From Rugamonas fusca (GTDB taxonomy: Bacteria > Pseudomonadota > Gammaproteobacteria > Burkholderiales > Burkholderiaceae_D), in NCBI RefSeq assembly GCF_014042365.1, contig NZ_JACEZS010000005.1:165195-229194 (forward strand): DNA of 64,000 bases, in the 5' to 3' direction. Shown here one piece after another: positions 25,761 to 33,860 of this stretch. The stretch's first letter is position 1, and every line of letters starts with the position of its first letter. The notes under the pieces are model-generated. The model was given only the letters and a program-made list of their open reading frames with translations. It was not told the DNA's origin and searched no databases. Made by a program: the position numbers and the translations under genes.

Positions 25761-25775
25761 TTGGCATCTTTCTGG
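25748..25775 (+). terminator. Terminator overlapping the lipoprotein stop codon
   Basis: Arms AAAGATGCC and GGCATCTTT pair over 9 bp around TTGATT, which contains most of the TGA stop. A short pyrimidine stretch (TCTGGTTTC) follows. The stop codon lies in the loop. Confidence 0.65.
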
Positions 25776-26112
25776 TTTCATTATGCTGACTGCAATGATT
25801 TAGCGGGCATATAGCCAGGCTTTCTTGCCTGGCTAGTCTCCTCATTACTTTCCTCTGCAATGCTCTCAAGTGCTCTTTGAAGCAGAGCTTAACTGCTTGA
25901 TCAGAGAGAGGTATTTCATACCTCTCTTAAATAAACAGCATACTGGCCTGCGGCTAGCCAATTCTTAGAACCGGGTGGCCAGTGCGGACCCCTCCCACTG
26001 ACATACCATAGGGGTGCAAACAAGATTTTTTTACTTTGTAAAGCAAGAGGAGGCTGCTATTCCTGCTATCGGTAGCAGGAATAGCAGCAATAGCTTGATT
26101 TTAAGGGGGGGA
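25776..26112. other. Convergent intergenic region with a perfect 15-bp hairpin
   Basis: No gene is seen between the convergent lipoprotein and DUF3987 genes. AGCCAGGC/GCCTGGCT forms one hairpin near 25812-25833. At 26054-26087 CTGCTATTCCTGCTA and its exact complement surround TCGG. Neither has a good T run, so they may be weak terminators or protein-binding sites. Confidence 0.6.
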
Positions 26113-27555
26113 TCAAAAACCTCTATCGGGCCAATCCTCGATCGAATTTGCAAAGTGAGCTTTGTTTAAGTAAACGTAAGACATTTTGCCAAAGGTATTA
26201 ATGCAAACTTTTCCATCTTGAACTAGATCATTCAATGCGGAGTCGAGTATTCGTTTGTTTCTTAGGCTGTAAGGGGCATATTGCCTTATGTAATTTTTTT
26301 GTATGTGAAGGGATGAGGTTTTTATTGACAAGTCAAATAGCCAGTTCTCCAGCTTAGTTGAGTGATCGTCATTTAAGAAATTTCTCCCTTCATCTGAAAA
26401 TAGTCTTTTGAATTCAAAAGCATACCACACTCCTATTTCCACAGCTTGATTCAGTGTTTCCAATGAGATTGGCCCTGATTTTTCTTCGAAGGTGTGAAAA
26501 ATTGCTGCTAGTCTTGCGATGTTTTCCGATAGCTTGGAAGCGAAATCTTTAATATCTGAAAGAAAACGTCCTTTCCCTAAATCAAGTTCCACTTCGTTTT
26601 GAACCTCAATCCATCGTTCCTTCGCGGCATGGCAGAAGCGGAGTGTTTGAGGGCATTCATTGCTTACGCTTTGCTCCAGTATTGACTCTAGGCGATCATG
26701 GAATTCTGAAACACATGTCCACGAGTGAGTACGGTCTTCAATAAATCGCTCTCCTTGCGTCGATTGCGGAAACGCCACCAGAAAACGTGCAAGAAATCCG
26801 ATACTTCTGGCGATGGTATCAGACTTACCGAGGTAGTTTCGCAATGGATTAGGTTGAATCATCAGCGATAATGTAAGTCTAGGATCACTTACGGAGTAAC
26901 TGCTTGAGCCTACTCGATCCACTTGGTACGCATCTCCGCTCCATAAAGAATTTATTGCTGATAAATCTGTCAAAGCTCGCCCAAACAGAATATCACCTGC
27001 TTCATCAGAAATAATGCCCGCGCTACCATTGCTTTCGAATAAGCCACGTTTAATTGCTTCAGGTGTTGCATCCGTATAGATCATTTTCCAGCTCTTCGGT
27101 CTTTCAGGAGCCAGTAGATTGTGCTCGATCAGTTGCTCCTTTAGCTGATCACATGACTCGCCTTTTATGGTGCATTTCTTTATCGAAGATAGAATTGCCT
27201 TTTTCTCTACATTCCACGCACTAAGCATTGCTTCGTAATGAATAATTTGGCTTGAGAAAATTGCAGTTCGTTTCCGCTCAAACTCTGTGATGGGCTTCCT
27301 GAATATCTTGTCAACGGTTGACTTTCTCTCGCCAGACTCGGCGATGGTGAGTAAGTACAGCGAGCATGGAGATATAAGCCCGTTTGGACGCTGAACATTG
27401 ATCGAACGTTGGCACGCTAATGATATTGCGCCAAGTGCCGATGCGAAAACTAATGGTATCGGTGCCTGTATGTTGGCATAAGTCTCTAGTATCGGATTCT
27501 TAATCGATTCAGGAATGTGTTCGATTGGAAATCGCCTAATCTGGAAATTCTTCAT
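26113..27555 (-). CDS. DUF3987 / YfjI-type ATPase
   Basis: The 480-aa protein belongs to the DUF3987 (YfjI-like) family found in P4-like islands. The family Walker-A-like string reads AESGERKST near residue 72. YTDATPEAIKRGLFESNGSAG, IISDEAGDIL and the later region LTLSLMIQPNPLRNYL are also typical. The family is thought to act in replication or excision of small mobile elements, but no activity is proved from sequence. It follows the AlpA-like gene by 10 bp on the same strand, probably co-transcribed. Confidence 0.83.
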   Translation of the reverse strand: MKNFQIRRFPIEHIPESIKNPILETYANIQAPIPLVFASALGAISLACQRSINVQRPNGLISPCSLYLLTIAESGERKSTVDKIFRKPITEFERKRTAIFSSQIIHYEAMLSAWNVEKKAILSSIKKCTIKGESCDQLKEQLIEHNLLAPERPKSWKMIYTDATPEAIKRGLFESNGSAGIISDEAGDILFGRALTDLSAINSLWSGDAYQVDRVGSSSYSVSDPRLTLSLMIQPNPLRNYLGKSDTIARSIGFLARFLVAFPQSTQGERFIEDRTHSWTCVSEFHDRLESILEQSVSNECPQTLRFCHAAKERWIEVQNEVELDLGKGRFLSDIKDFASKLSENIARLAAIFHTFEEKSGPISLETLNQAVEIGVWYAFEFKRLFSDEGRNFLNDDHSTKLENWLFDLSIKTSSLHIQKNYIRQYAPYSLRNKRILDSALNDLVQDGKVCINTFGKMSYVYLNKAHFANSIEDWPDRGF

Positions 27556-27565
27556 AGCGAATCCC

Positions 27566-27793
27566 TCACTTATGCGCAGAGCGGCTATTTTGAGTTTTAA
27601 AACTTATGTACTCATCAACTTCGTGGGCCAAGAATGCAGTGGCGCTGCCGATTTTGATCGGCTTTGGGAATGCTGAATCGTGCCTTGGGGATCGCGGATT
27701 CAGACGATCATAGATGGATGATTTCGAGATTGAAAGACGAGCAACAAGTTGCTTCATCCTCAAGATTTGAGCTGGTTGGGTGAGTTCGGCCAT
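27566..27793 (-). CDS. alpA: AlpA-family excisionase/regulator
   Basis: The 75-aa protein has the AlpA winged-helix pattern: ILRMKQLVARLSISKSSIYDRL, then FPKPIKIGSATAFLAHEVDEYI. AlpA proteins activate integrase genes or act as excisionases on P4-like elements. ATG 27793 is preferred over 27805 because GGAG stands about 8 bp before it. It sits between the unknown 325-aa gene and the DUF3987 gene, the usual place in such islands. Confidence 0.88.
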   Translation of the reverse strand: MAELTQPAQILRMKQLVARLSISKSSIYDRLNPRSPRHDSAFPKPIKIGSATAFLAHEVDEYISFKTQNSRSAHK

Positions 27794-27895
27794 TTCATTC
27801 TCCATTTAGTGCCGGGAAGTACCGGAATGGCCTGAATTCTATTCGGTTGGACTCGGTGTTTTCCCAGACTAAATTTAGATAGGGCCTGAGTAAGT

Positions 27896-28873
27896 TTACT
27901 CGGGGAATTTTTTTGTAGTAGTGGGCCTACCAGCGATAGCCGCACTCAAATGTCCTTCTATTGTCTTTGTGGTTAGTGGAAACGAACCAGTCTCTGGATA
28001 AAATCGAGGTGCGACTAACTCCACTTCTTGAGTCAGTTTTGCTGCACTTATATTTCGCCCAAGCTTCTGAGTTAGGCAATATATTGCTGCTATCAAAATT
28101 GGCTCGCGCTTTGATGAGTGCCGATTTTGATAGTTGATATTTTCATGGTAACTTACTTCGTCGTCTTGCGAGTTTATCTTTTTGGCGTCATCTCCTTGCG
28201 GGGTGCCGTTAATAATTCTTATGATTTCCTCTTTTGAAACAAAAAGATTGTCAATCGTTATGGCCTGATCTCCAATGGTATTGGTTTCAGTTTTTTCGTT
28301 GATGTTCGGTTGAGCTTTATGCCAAGGAGAGTGATAGGATAGCTCTCTAAGTGCAATCTGGTTCTCGGTTAGTGTTGGTTCATCGACCTGCTTTAGGATG
28401 GTCGTTGATCCAACTTTTTCACCTTTTTCATTCTTTATTTCTAATTCAAACGGTTCCATTTCATCTAACGAAAACGCTTCAAAATCTGCTATTGCTGATC
28501 TTGCTTTGCTCGGAAGAAAGAAATAGTTTGGAGTCGCCTCTCCAGTGGCTTCTATGCTTGCTAAATCAAACTTAGATAAGATTACGCGGTCGGCCACAGT
28601 GAATTTGAAGCTAAATGGCTTTTCAAGTTCGGGGAAGGGAATTCCAGCTGAGCCTATAGGCCACTCAAACATGGAACCTGATAAAACTGGTGCCATTATC
28701 TCCATTTTTCCAAGAGATCCCAAATGTACGATGTCATCTGCGGAGCATTTTAGGATTTCCGCCGCTTTTCCTATTTTGTAATATTTAGTATTGATTGAAA
28801 TTAGGTCAGTCCCCAGCGGGTGAGGAATCGTCTGCCCAAGTGATGGGGCTGGTTGCTGCATGTTTTTCTTCAT
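27896..28873 (-). CDS. Island protein of unknown function
   Basis: The 325-aa protein is not recognised. Residues about 30-60 (YYKIGKAAEILKCSADDIVH) look like a helix-turn-helix of the type that reads MerR/AlpA-like sites. The middle is charged and loop-like, and the C-terminal part (REPILIAAIYCLTQKLGRNISAAKLTQEVE, then TTKTIEGHLSAAI) resembles a small winged or helical domain. The ATG at 28873 is chosen over GTG 28879 for its AAGAG site. Position between integrase and alpA suggests a regulator of island excision or replication. Confidence 0.7.
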   Translation of the reverse strand: MKKNMQQPAPSLGQTIPHPLGTDLISINTKYYKIGKAAEILKCSADDIVHLGSLGKMEIMAPVLSGSMFEWPIGSAGIPFPELEKPFSFKFTVADRVILSKFDLASIEATGEATPNYFFLPSKARSAIADFEAFSLDEMEPFELEIKNEKGEKVGSTTILKQVDEPTLTENQIALRELSYHSPWHKAQPNINEKTETNTIGDQAITIDNLFVSKEEIIRIINGTPQGDDAKKINSQDDEVSYHENINYQNRHSSKREPILIAAIYCLTQKLGRNISAAKLTQEVELVAPRFYPETGSFPLTTKTIEGHLSAAIAGRPTTTKKFPE

Positions 28874-28885
28874 GTGCACTCTTGC

Positions 28886-30145
28886 TTATGCAGTTGCGGT
28901 TTTGTTCAGAGGGAGAATCTTCCCGCCAGCTTGGGCCTTGGCGAGCTGGCTTCCCCACCAGTTAAACAGTTCAATGCGCTGGGAGAAGCGTTCTCCTCTG
29001 TCATAGGCGCGCGCCACTTCGTCGTCGTGGGCGTGATCCAGCGCCAGCTCAACGACGTCACGTTCGAAGCCGTGATCACGTGCAAGGGTGGATAAGGCGC
29101 TGCGCCAGCCGTGCGGAGAATGCTTTCCCGCAAGATTGAGTGTGACCCGGTAGACCTTTTCTATTGACTCTCTGCCAATATGCTTTCCCCCTGCTGGAGA
29201 GGGAAAGACATATCCTTTTCTGCCGATCATTGCTTGCCAATCCCGTAGCTCTCCTGCGATTTCTGCACAGAGAGGGATTCGGTGGTCGATGTCGCGATTA
29301 GTGACTTTCATTTTTGCCCGTGGGATCGTCCATACCGGTTGATCGCCCTCAAGCTTGAACTCGCTCCACTCAGCGTTGACGACATTGCCGATTCGGGACG
29401 CGGTAAATGCACAGAGGCGATGCGCCAAATGGACTGCGGGGGACAGGCGGGCAAGCTGTGCGCGGCGCAGTACATCGCCCAGCGCCACGTAATCCAGCAG
29501 GGCTGGCATACGCCCGCTGTCTTTCTTGCGCGGTAGGACTTCCCGCGCTGGTGCCGCCGGATTGTCGCGGCATAAGCCTTTGGCTTGGGAGTAGCGGAAG
29601 ACGCCGTTGAGGTGTTGAAGGATGCGGGAAGCGGTTTCAAGGACATCCCGTTTGTGAACGTCTTGAATGGTGGTGGCTACCATCGCTGGCGTAATGCTGG
29701 CGATGGGAAGCTTGCCGAGGGAAGGGTAAATGTCACGCTCGAATGCGCGTGAAGACTTGGTGTGATGTCCGGCGCTCCATTCCTTTTTCTTCATGGTTAG
29801 CCATTCTTCAGCGACGGCCTGGAATGTGTTGTCGGTGCTGGCGGCGTGCGCGGCCCGGTTTACTCGGCGATGGGTAACGGGATCTTTGCCTTCAAGTAGC
29901 AGCGATTTGACTTCGCCTAGTTCGACGCGGGCGGCGGCCAATGGGACCAGGGGGTATGGGCCGACCGAATAGAGCTTTTCCTTGCCGTCCAGCCGGTACT
30001 TGATGCGCCACGTAATACCCCCAGCAGGGGTAACGAAGAGGTGCAAGCCGCCGCCGTCGGCCAGCTTTTTGCCGCGTTCTGCCTTGGCAGCAAAGGCTTT
30101 AACCGCCTTATCTGTAAGCTTGCCGCCTCCGATACCCCCAGCCAT
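28886..30145 (-). CDS. int: Tyrosine recombinase (island integrase)
   Basis: The 419-aa P4-type integrase has an N-terminal arm-binding domain (DUF4102-like, LADGGGLHLFVTPAGGITWRI), a core-binding helical part (about 105-205) and the catalytic domain. Visible active residues are R251 (TASRIGNVV), H345 and R348 (SPHGWRS), His in LALDHAHDD and Tyr381 (ARAYDRG). It ends the island next to ssrA, about 155 bp from the att copy at 30301. It probably cuts within the tmRNA 3' end, as other ssrA-targeting integrases do. It appears intact. Confidence 0.95.
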   Translation of the reverse strand: MAGGIGGGKLTDKAVKAFAAKAERGKKLADGGGLHLFVTPAGGITWRIKYRLDGKEKLYSVGPYPLVPLAAARVELGEVKSLLLEGKDPVTHRRVNRAAHAASTDNTFQAVAEEWLTMKKKEWSAGHHTKSSRAFERDIYPSLGKLPIASITPAMVATTIQDVHKRDVLETASRILQHLNGVFRYSQAKGLCRDNPAAPAREVLPRKKDSGRMPALLDYVALGDVLRRAQLARLSPAVHLAHRLCAFTASRIGNVVNAEWSEFKLEGDQPVWTIPRAKMKVTNRDIDHRIPLCAEIAGELRDWQAMIGRKGYVFPSPAGGKHIGRESIEKVYRVTLNLAGKHSPHGWRSALSTLARDHGFERDVVELALDHAHDDEVARAYDRGERFSQRIELFNWWGSQLAKAQAGGKILPLNKTATA

Positions 30146-30260
30146 GTTTTTTCTCCTGGTTCACTTTGTGACGATACCCCCGTCGATACCCCCATTATTA
30201 TTGGATGGCATTGGATTTGGCAAGACTGGCTAGGAGTGCCTCTCAGAGGGAGAGACAAAG

Positions 30261-30286
30261 AAAAACGCCGTCACTTGGACGGCGTT
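30261..30286 (-). terminator. Replacement terminator for ssrA carried by the island
   Basis: Read on the minus strand, a 9-bp stem (AACGCCGTC/GACGGCGTT) with a 5-base loop is followed by TTTCTTTG. It begins 22 bp beyond the tmRNA 3' end, inside the island, and takes the place of the original terminator now at 15077-15128. Confidence 0.8.
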
Positions 30287-30300
30287 GGAAGGTATTGCAA

Positions 30301-30328
30301 TGTTCGGTGGTGGAGACGGCGGGAATCG
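30301..30328. repeat. Island attachment site at the ssrA 3' end
   Basis: This 28-bp copy is identical to 15124-15150 apart from one extra A. It covers the tmRNA acceptor end and part of the T arm, so integration keeps ssrA complete. Confidence 0.88.
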
Positions 30329-30668
30329 AACCCGCGTCCGCAAGCACTCTACAGACAGTTCTACATACTTAGCGCTGCCAATTAATTTAACCTGTACGGC
30401 GCGGACGCGCACGCTACGGACAGGCGAGTCACCTATTATTTAGTGTTTTGCCAAGTGACCCGGCAAGACACGATTCCCTGTAAATGACTCCATGACTTTT
30501 AACGGTCCGCCCCAGGGAAGAAGCGTTTAGGAGCTAACAGCCCTTAGGCTGCCAGTGCGTACGAGTTATCGTTTGCAGTTAAGTTTTTTCTGGGTGTATT
30601 TACGAGGTAACCAGCCCTCGGTATGCCCTGCGCTGCTTTGCAACCCACGTCGAAACCAGGTCGTCCCC
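30308..30668 (-). ncRNA. ssrA: tmRNA
   Basis: The 361-nt transfer-messenger RNA rescues stalled ribosomes with SmpB and tags the unfinished protein. The 5' end GGGGACG pairs with CGTCTCC before the 3' ACCA, giving the seven-pair acceptor stem, and the T arm reads GGTTCGATTCC. The tag frame runs from 30576 to 30544: GCA, AAC, GAT, AAC, TCG, TAC, GCA, CTG, GCA, GCC, TAA, that is ANDNSYALAA. A TAGAAT about 12 bp upstream of the mature end may be the -10 box. The 3' end is the island insertion site. Confidence 0.97.
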
Positions 30669-30717
30669 ACAGAAACTCCATTCTAACGCAATTTCCAGCG
30701 CGCCGCACGAACCTTCA

Positions 30718-31752
30718 TCATGACCCTTTGCGCTCGGGCGGCAGGATGGTCAAGGCGATCTCGCCATTGATGAGATGACAACGCATGCGGTGGCTGCGCG
30801 ACACGGGCACGTAGTCCGACATCAGGTCGTAATAGCGGTCGCCCTCGGACTCCGGCGAGGTCAGGTCGATGTTGACGTCGTTCACATTGTTGGCGGCCTG
30901 CACTTCCACCATGCGGGCGCGCCGCACGGCCAGTTCGTGGTCCTTGCGCCCGCGCATCACGTCGCCTTCGAAATACTTGATCACGGCGCATTCGACCAGG
31001 TCCATCCTGTCTTTCAGCAGGATGTCGGCCGCCACGGCGTTCTGGTTGGCCGGCAGCAGCGCGGGGTCGCCTTGCGCCGAATCGATCTCGAAATTGAGGC
31101 GCTGCACCAGCAGCAGGGTGTCGCTGTGCTCGCTGTTGTTCTGCTGGATCTTTTGCAGCGCCGTCAAGCGTCCCTTGGCCAGCCGGCCCGAGGTGTCCTT
31201 GGTCTGGCCCACGTAATGCACGCGGCTCACGTATTTGAGGCCGTGGTCATGGTGTTGCAGCACGTCGTGGATGGACATGGCTTCCACCAGGCCACCCCAG
31301 TTGAGGATCAGGAAACGGTCCTGCACCGTCACCACCGGCTTTTTCATGGTGGCGGCGAACGGCACTTCCAGTTCCAGCGTGACGCTGTCGCGCTTTTGCT
31401 CGGCGCCCACCAGCAGCGGCACGGTCAGCTTGAGCGAGAAGAAACCCCAGCTGGGGCTGCGGTTGGTGTCGAAGCGCACCAGCGGCCGGCTCACCACCAG
31501 GTACAGCAGCCGCTTTTCCATCGTCGCTTCCAGGTCGAACTGCATGCGGCGCAGGTAGCGGCCCACCGGGTCGCGGATGTCCGGCACGGCCGGGAAGCCG
31601 GCCACCAGGTCGTACCAGTGGAACTTGGCGTCCGACACGGTGACGTTCCAGTTTTGTACGGCCACCGTGCGCTGCGGTACGTTGGGCAGCAAGTCTTCGT
31701 ACGGTTCGGGAATATCCTCGATCGGCTCGGGATCTGGATAATCGCTGGTCAT
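30718..31752 (-). CDS. Unknown protein, tandem paralogue A (GIY-YIG-like segment)
   Basis: The 344-aa protein shares its whole length with the next gene. Common blocks are KFHWYDLVAGFP, GRYLRRMQFDLEA, WGFFSLKLTVPLL, ILNWGGLVE, HYVGQT followed by GRLAKGRL, SEHSDTLLLV, and ECAVIKYFEG. The run YVGQT...RL...E..VI.YF is reminiscent of the GIY-YIG nuclease or T5orf172 core, but the first GIY strand is not clear. No signal peptide is present. The function is unknown. It ends 50 bp before ssrA on the same strand. Confidence 0.8.
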   Translation of the reverse strand: MTSDYPDPEPIEDIPEPYEDLLPNVPQRTVAVQNWNVTVSDAKFHWYDLVAGFPAVPDIRDPVGRYLRRMQFDLEATMEKRLLYLVVSRPLVRFDTNRSPSWGFFSLKLTVPLLVGAEQKRDSVTLELEVPFAATMKKPVVTVQDRFLILNWGGLVEAMSIHDVLQHHDHGLKYVSRVHYVGQTKDTSGRLAKGRLTALQKIQQNNSEHSDTLLLVQRLNFEIDSAQGDPALLPANQNAVAADILLKDRMDLVECAVIKYFEGDVMRGRKDHELAVRRARMVEVQAANNVNDVNIDLTSPESEGDRYYDLMSDYVPVSRSHRMRCHLINGEIALTILPPERKGS

Positions 31753-31904
31753 GGTGCGGCGTGCTCCTGGGCTGGGGAAAAACTAGACCCAGTATAGTAC
31801 GCCATTTTTCACATTGCCATGAAGCAAGTGAGAATCGGTGGGAATGTGTCGAAATTGTAATTTTCCGTCGCCGCGCCGCCACAGCGGCGGCCCGTCACCG
31901 CCCG

Positions 31905-32915
31905 TCAGGCAGTCGGGGGCTGTGGCAGTTTGGCGACGCTGACGCAGCCATCGGCCAGCTTGCAGCGGAACAGGTGGCGGCGGGCCACGGCCACGTGCTC
32001 GGAAGCGAGGTAGCGGTAGCTGCCGCCTGCTTCCAGTTCCACCGCGACTTCCAGCGTATCGAGTTCCCAGGCTTGCTGGACTTCCTGCAGACGGTTGCGG
32101 CGGCGTTCCTTTTCCTCGCCGTAGCGGCCGGCCGGCGTGGGGCCTTCGAAGTAGCAGATCAGCGCCGCCTCCAGCACGTCCATGCGGATGCGGGCCAGCG
32201 CGGCGGCCACGTCCGGGATCTGGTTCCCGGCCAGGTCGGCCGGGTCGCCATCCGGGCTGCTGGCCGTGATTTCCGGTTGCAGCACCAGCACCAGTGTGTC
32301 GCTGTGCTCGCTGTGCTGCTGGCGCAGCCGCTGCACGGCGGGCAGGCGGCCCTTGGCCAGGCGGCCTTCCGGGTCCAGCGTCTGGCCCACGTGGAGCACC
32401 TGGCTGGCGAGCTTGCGGTCATGGACGTATTGCATCAGCAGGTCGTGCACGGACAGCACTTCGATCACGCCGCCCCAGTTCAGGTTGAGGAAGTTCTCTG
32501 TCAGGATCACGCTGGGTTTCTTGACGGTGGCGCCGAACGGCGGCTTCAGTTCCACCGTCACGCTGTCGCGCGTGGCGTGGGCGCCGGACAGCAATGGCAC
32601 CGTCAGTTTCAGGGAGAAAAAGCCCCACTGGGTGGCGCGCGAGGGGTCGTAGCGCATGCGTGGTCGCGTCACCACGCAGTACAGCAGGGGCCGTTCATTG
32701 GCCGCTTCCAGGTCGAACTGCATGCGCCGCAGGTAGCGCCCGATCGGTTCGCGGAAGTCGGGCTTGTCTGGGAAGCCGGCCAGCAGGTCGTACCAGTGGA
32801 ATTTGCCATCCGTGATGCGCACTTGCCAGCGCTGGGGGCCGCTGCCGGCGACCTGGCCGGTGGCGGGCATGACAGGTGGCTGCGGGGCTGGGGCAACCAG
32901 GTCGGGCTGATGCAT
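31905..32915 (-). CDS. Unknown protein, tandem paralogue B (GIY-YIG-like segment)
   Basis: The 336-aa protein is the diverged duplicate of the neighbouring gene, 152 bp upstream of it. It keeps KFHWYDLLAGFP, GRYLRRMQFDLEAA, WGFFSLKLTVPLL, LNLNWGGVIEVLSVHDLL, HVGQT with GRLAKGRL, SEHSDTLVLV and EAALICYFEG. The N terminus is a Pro-rich tail that differs from the paralogue. Conservation of the same polar residues in both copies suggests retained activity. The GIY-YIG resemblance is weak and is my inference. Confidence 0.8.
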   Translation of the reverse strand: MHQPDLVAPAPQPPVMPATGQVAGSGPQRWQVRITDGKFHWYDLLAGFPDKPDFREPIGRYLRRMQFDLEAANERPLLYCVVTRPRMRYDPSRATQWGFFSLKLTVPLLSGAHATRDSVTVELKPPFGATVKKPSVILTENFLNLNWGGVIEVLSVHDLLMQYVHDRKLASQVLHVGQTLDPEGRLAKGRLPAVQRLRQQHSEHSDTLVLVLQPEITASSPDGDPADLAGNQIPDVAAALARIRMDVLEAALICYFEGPTPAGRYGEEKERRRNRLQEVQQAWELDTLEVAVELEAGGSYRYLASEHVAVARRHLFRCKLADGCVSVAKLPQPPTA

Positions 32916-33092
32916 GATGCATGCTCCTGAAAGGAAACAGAATTCGGGTGACTGCTTCTCTTTCCAGCCGGACGCGGGTGTTGGGCGTTGCCTTGTAGGG
33001 AAAAATAATTCCGTCAGTCAACTTTGGATTGTACGGAGTTCGCTCGTCTATACAAGAAACTTCGCATACTTTCATTGTGGAGCACTGCCTCG

Positions 33093-33118
33093 AAAAGCGC
33101 TTGCGCTGGCGCAAGCGT
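33093..33118 (-). terminator. Terminator after the HAD phosphatase gene
   Basis: An 8-bp stem (CGCTTGCG/CGCAAGCG) with a 4-base loop is followed on the minus strand by CTTTTCG. It lies 7 bp past the stop at 33125. Confidence 0.65.
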
Positions 33119-33124
33119 CTTCGT

Positions 33125-33826
33125 TCAGGCGGCCAGGGCGGGGGCGGCGGCCAGCGTTTGCTGCAGCAAATTCAACAGGGCGTGCGGCGTGTCGAGCAGG
33201 TAGTCGGCCGGCCAGCTTTGGGGTTCGGTGGCGCCGCAGTAACCCCAGCCGCAGGCGATGGTCAGCATGGCGGCCGCCTGGCCGGCCTGGATGTCGCGCA
33301 GGTCGTCGCCCACGTACCAGCATTGTTCCGGCGCCAGGCCCAGGCGGGAAGCCGCTTCCAGCAGCGGCGCGGGGTGGGGCTTGGCGTGCGGCGTGGTGTC
33401 GCCCGAGACGACGCAGCCGGCCTGGCCCAGACCGATCAGGGGCACCAGCGGATCCGTGAAACGGGCCGGCTTGTTGGTGACGATGCCCCACGCGAGGCCG
33501 GCTTCGGTGATGCCGTCCAACAGTTCCCGCACGCCGGGAAACAAGGTGCTGTGTACGGCGATGGCGGCTTCATAATTGTCGAAGAAGCCTTCCCGCAGCA
33601 CGGCGAAGCCTTCGTCGTGCGGTTGCAGCCCGAAGGCGGCGCCTATCATGCCGCGCGCGCCGGCCGAGGCCGTGGGACGCAGCAGTTCGTAGGCGGTCGG
33701 CGCCAGCCCGCGCTCGTGGCGCAGCAGGTTGACGGCGGCGGCCAGGTCGGGGGCGGTGTCGGCCAGCGTGCCGTCCAGGTCGAACAGGATGGCGCGCGGG
33801 GCGCTGCGGGGTAGGGCCAGGCTCAT
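33125..33826 (-). CDS. gph: HAD phosphatase, phosphoglycolate phosphatase / MupP-like
   Basis: The 233-aa haloacid-dehalogenase-family phosphatase has motif I FDLDGTLADT near the N terminus, motif II IVTNKP, a Lys in KPHPAP and motif IV VGDDLRDIQAG. It would normally be called phosphoglycolate phosphatase. It lies 34 bp after ubiG on the same strand, and in Pseudomonas the HAD gene beside ubiG is mupP, which dephosphorylates N-acetylmuramic acid 6-phosphate in peptidoglycan recycling. Sequence alone does not choose between the two substrates. Confidence 0.9.
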   Translation of the reverse strand: MSLALPRSAPRAILFDLDGTLADTAPDLAAAVNLLRHERGLAPTAYELLRPTASAGARGMIGAAFGLQPHDEGFAVLREGFFDNYEAAIAVHSTLFPGVRELLDGITEAGLAWGIVTNKPARFTDPLVPLIGLGQAGCVVSGDTTPHAKPHPAPLLEAASRLGLAPEQCWYVGDDLRDIQAGQAAAMLTIACGWGYCGATEPQSWPADYLLDTPHALLNLLQQTLAAAPALAA

Positions 33827-33860
33827 GGTGGACGGGAACGGAGGATGTTACAAAAGGCGG

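Larger units (their letters stand above)
15124..30328. mobile_element. ssrA-integrated genomic island (about 15.2 kb)
   Basis: The element is bounded by direct repeats of the tmRNA 3' end (15124-15150 and 30301-30328). A tyrosine recombinase gene ends the ssrA side. Inside are an AlpA regulator, a DUF3987 ATPase, fragments of a DUF932 gene and a resolvase, and several conflict genes. Much of it is lower in GC than the flanks. No structural phage genes, terminase or conjugation genes are visible, so it resembles a satellite or defence island mobilised by a helper rather than a prophage. Confidence 0.92.

Noticed and set aside
15124..30328. Intact prophage
   Set aside because: No capsid, portal, terminase, tail or lysis genes are present.
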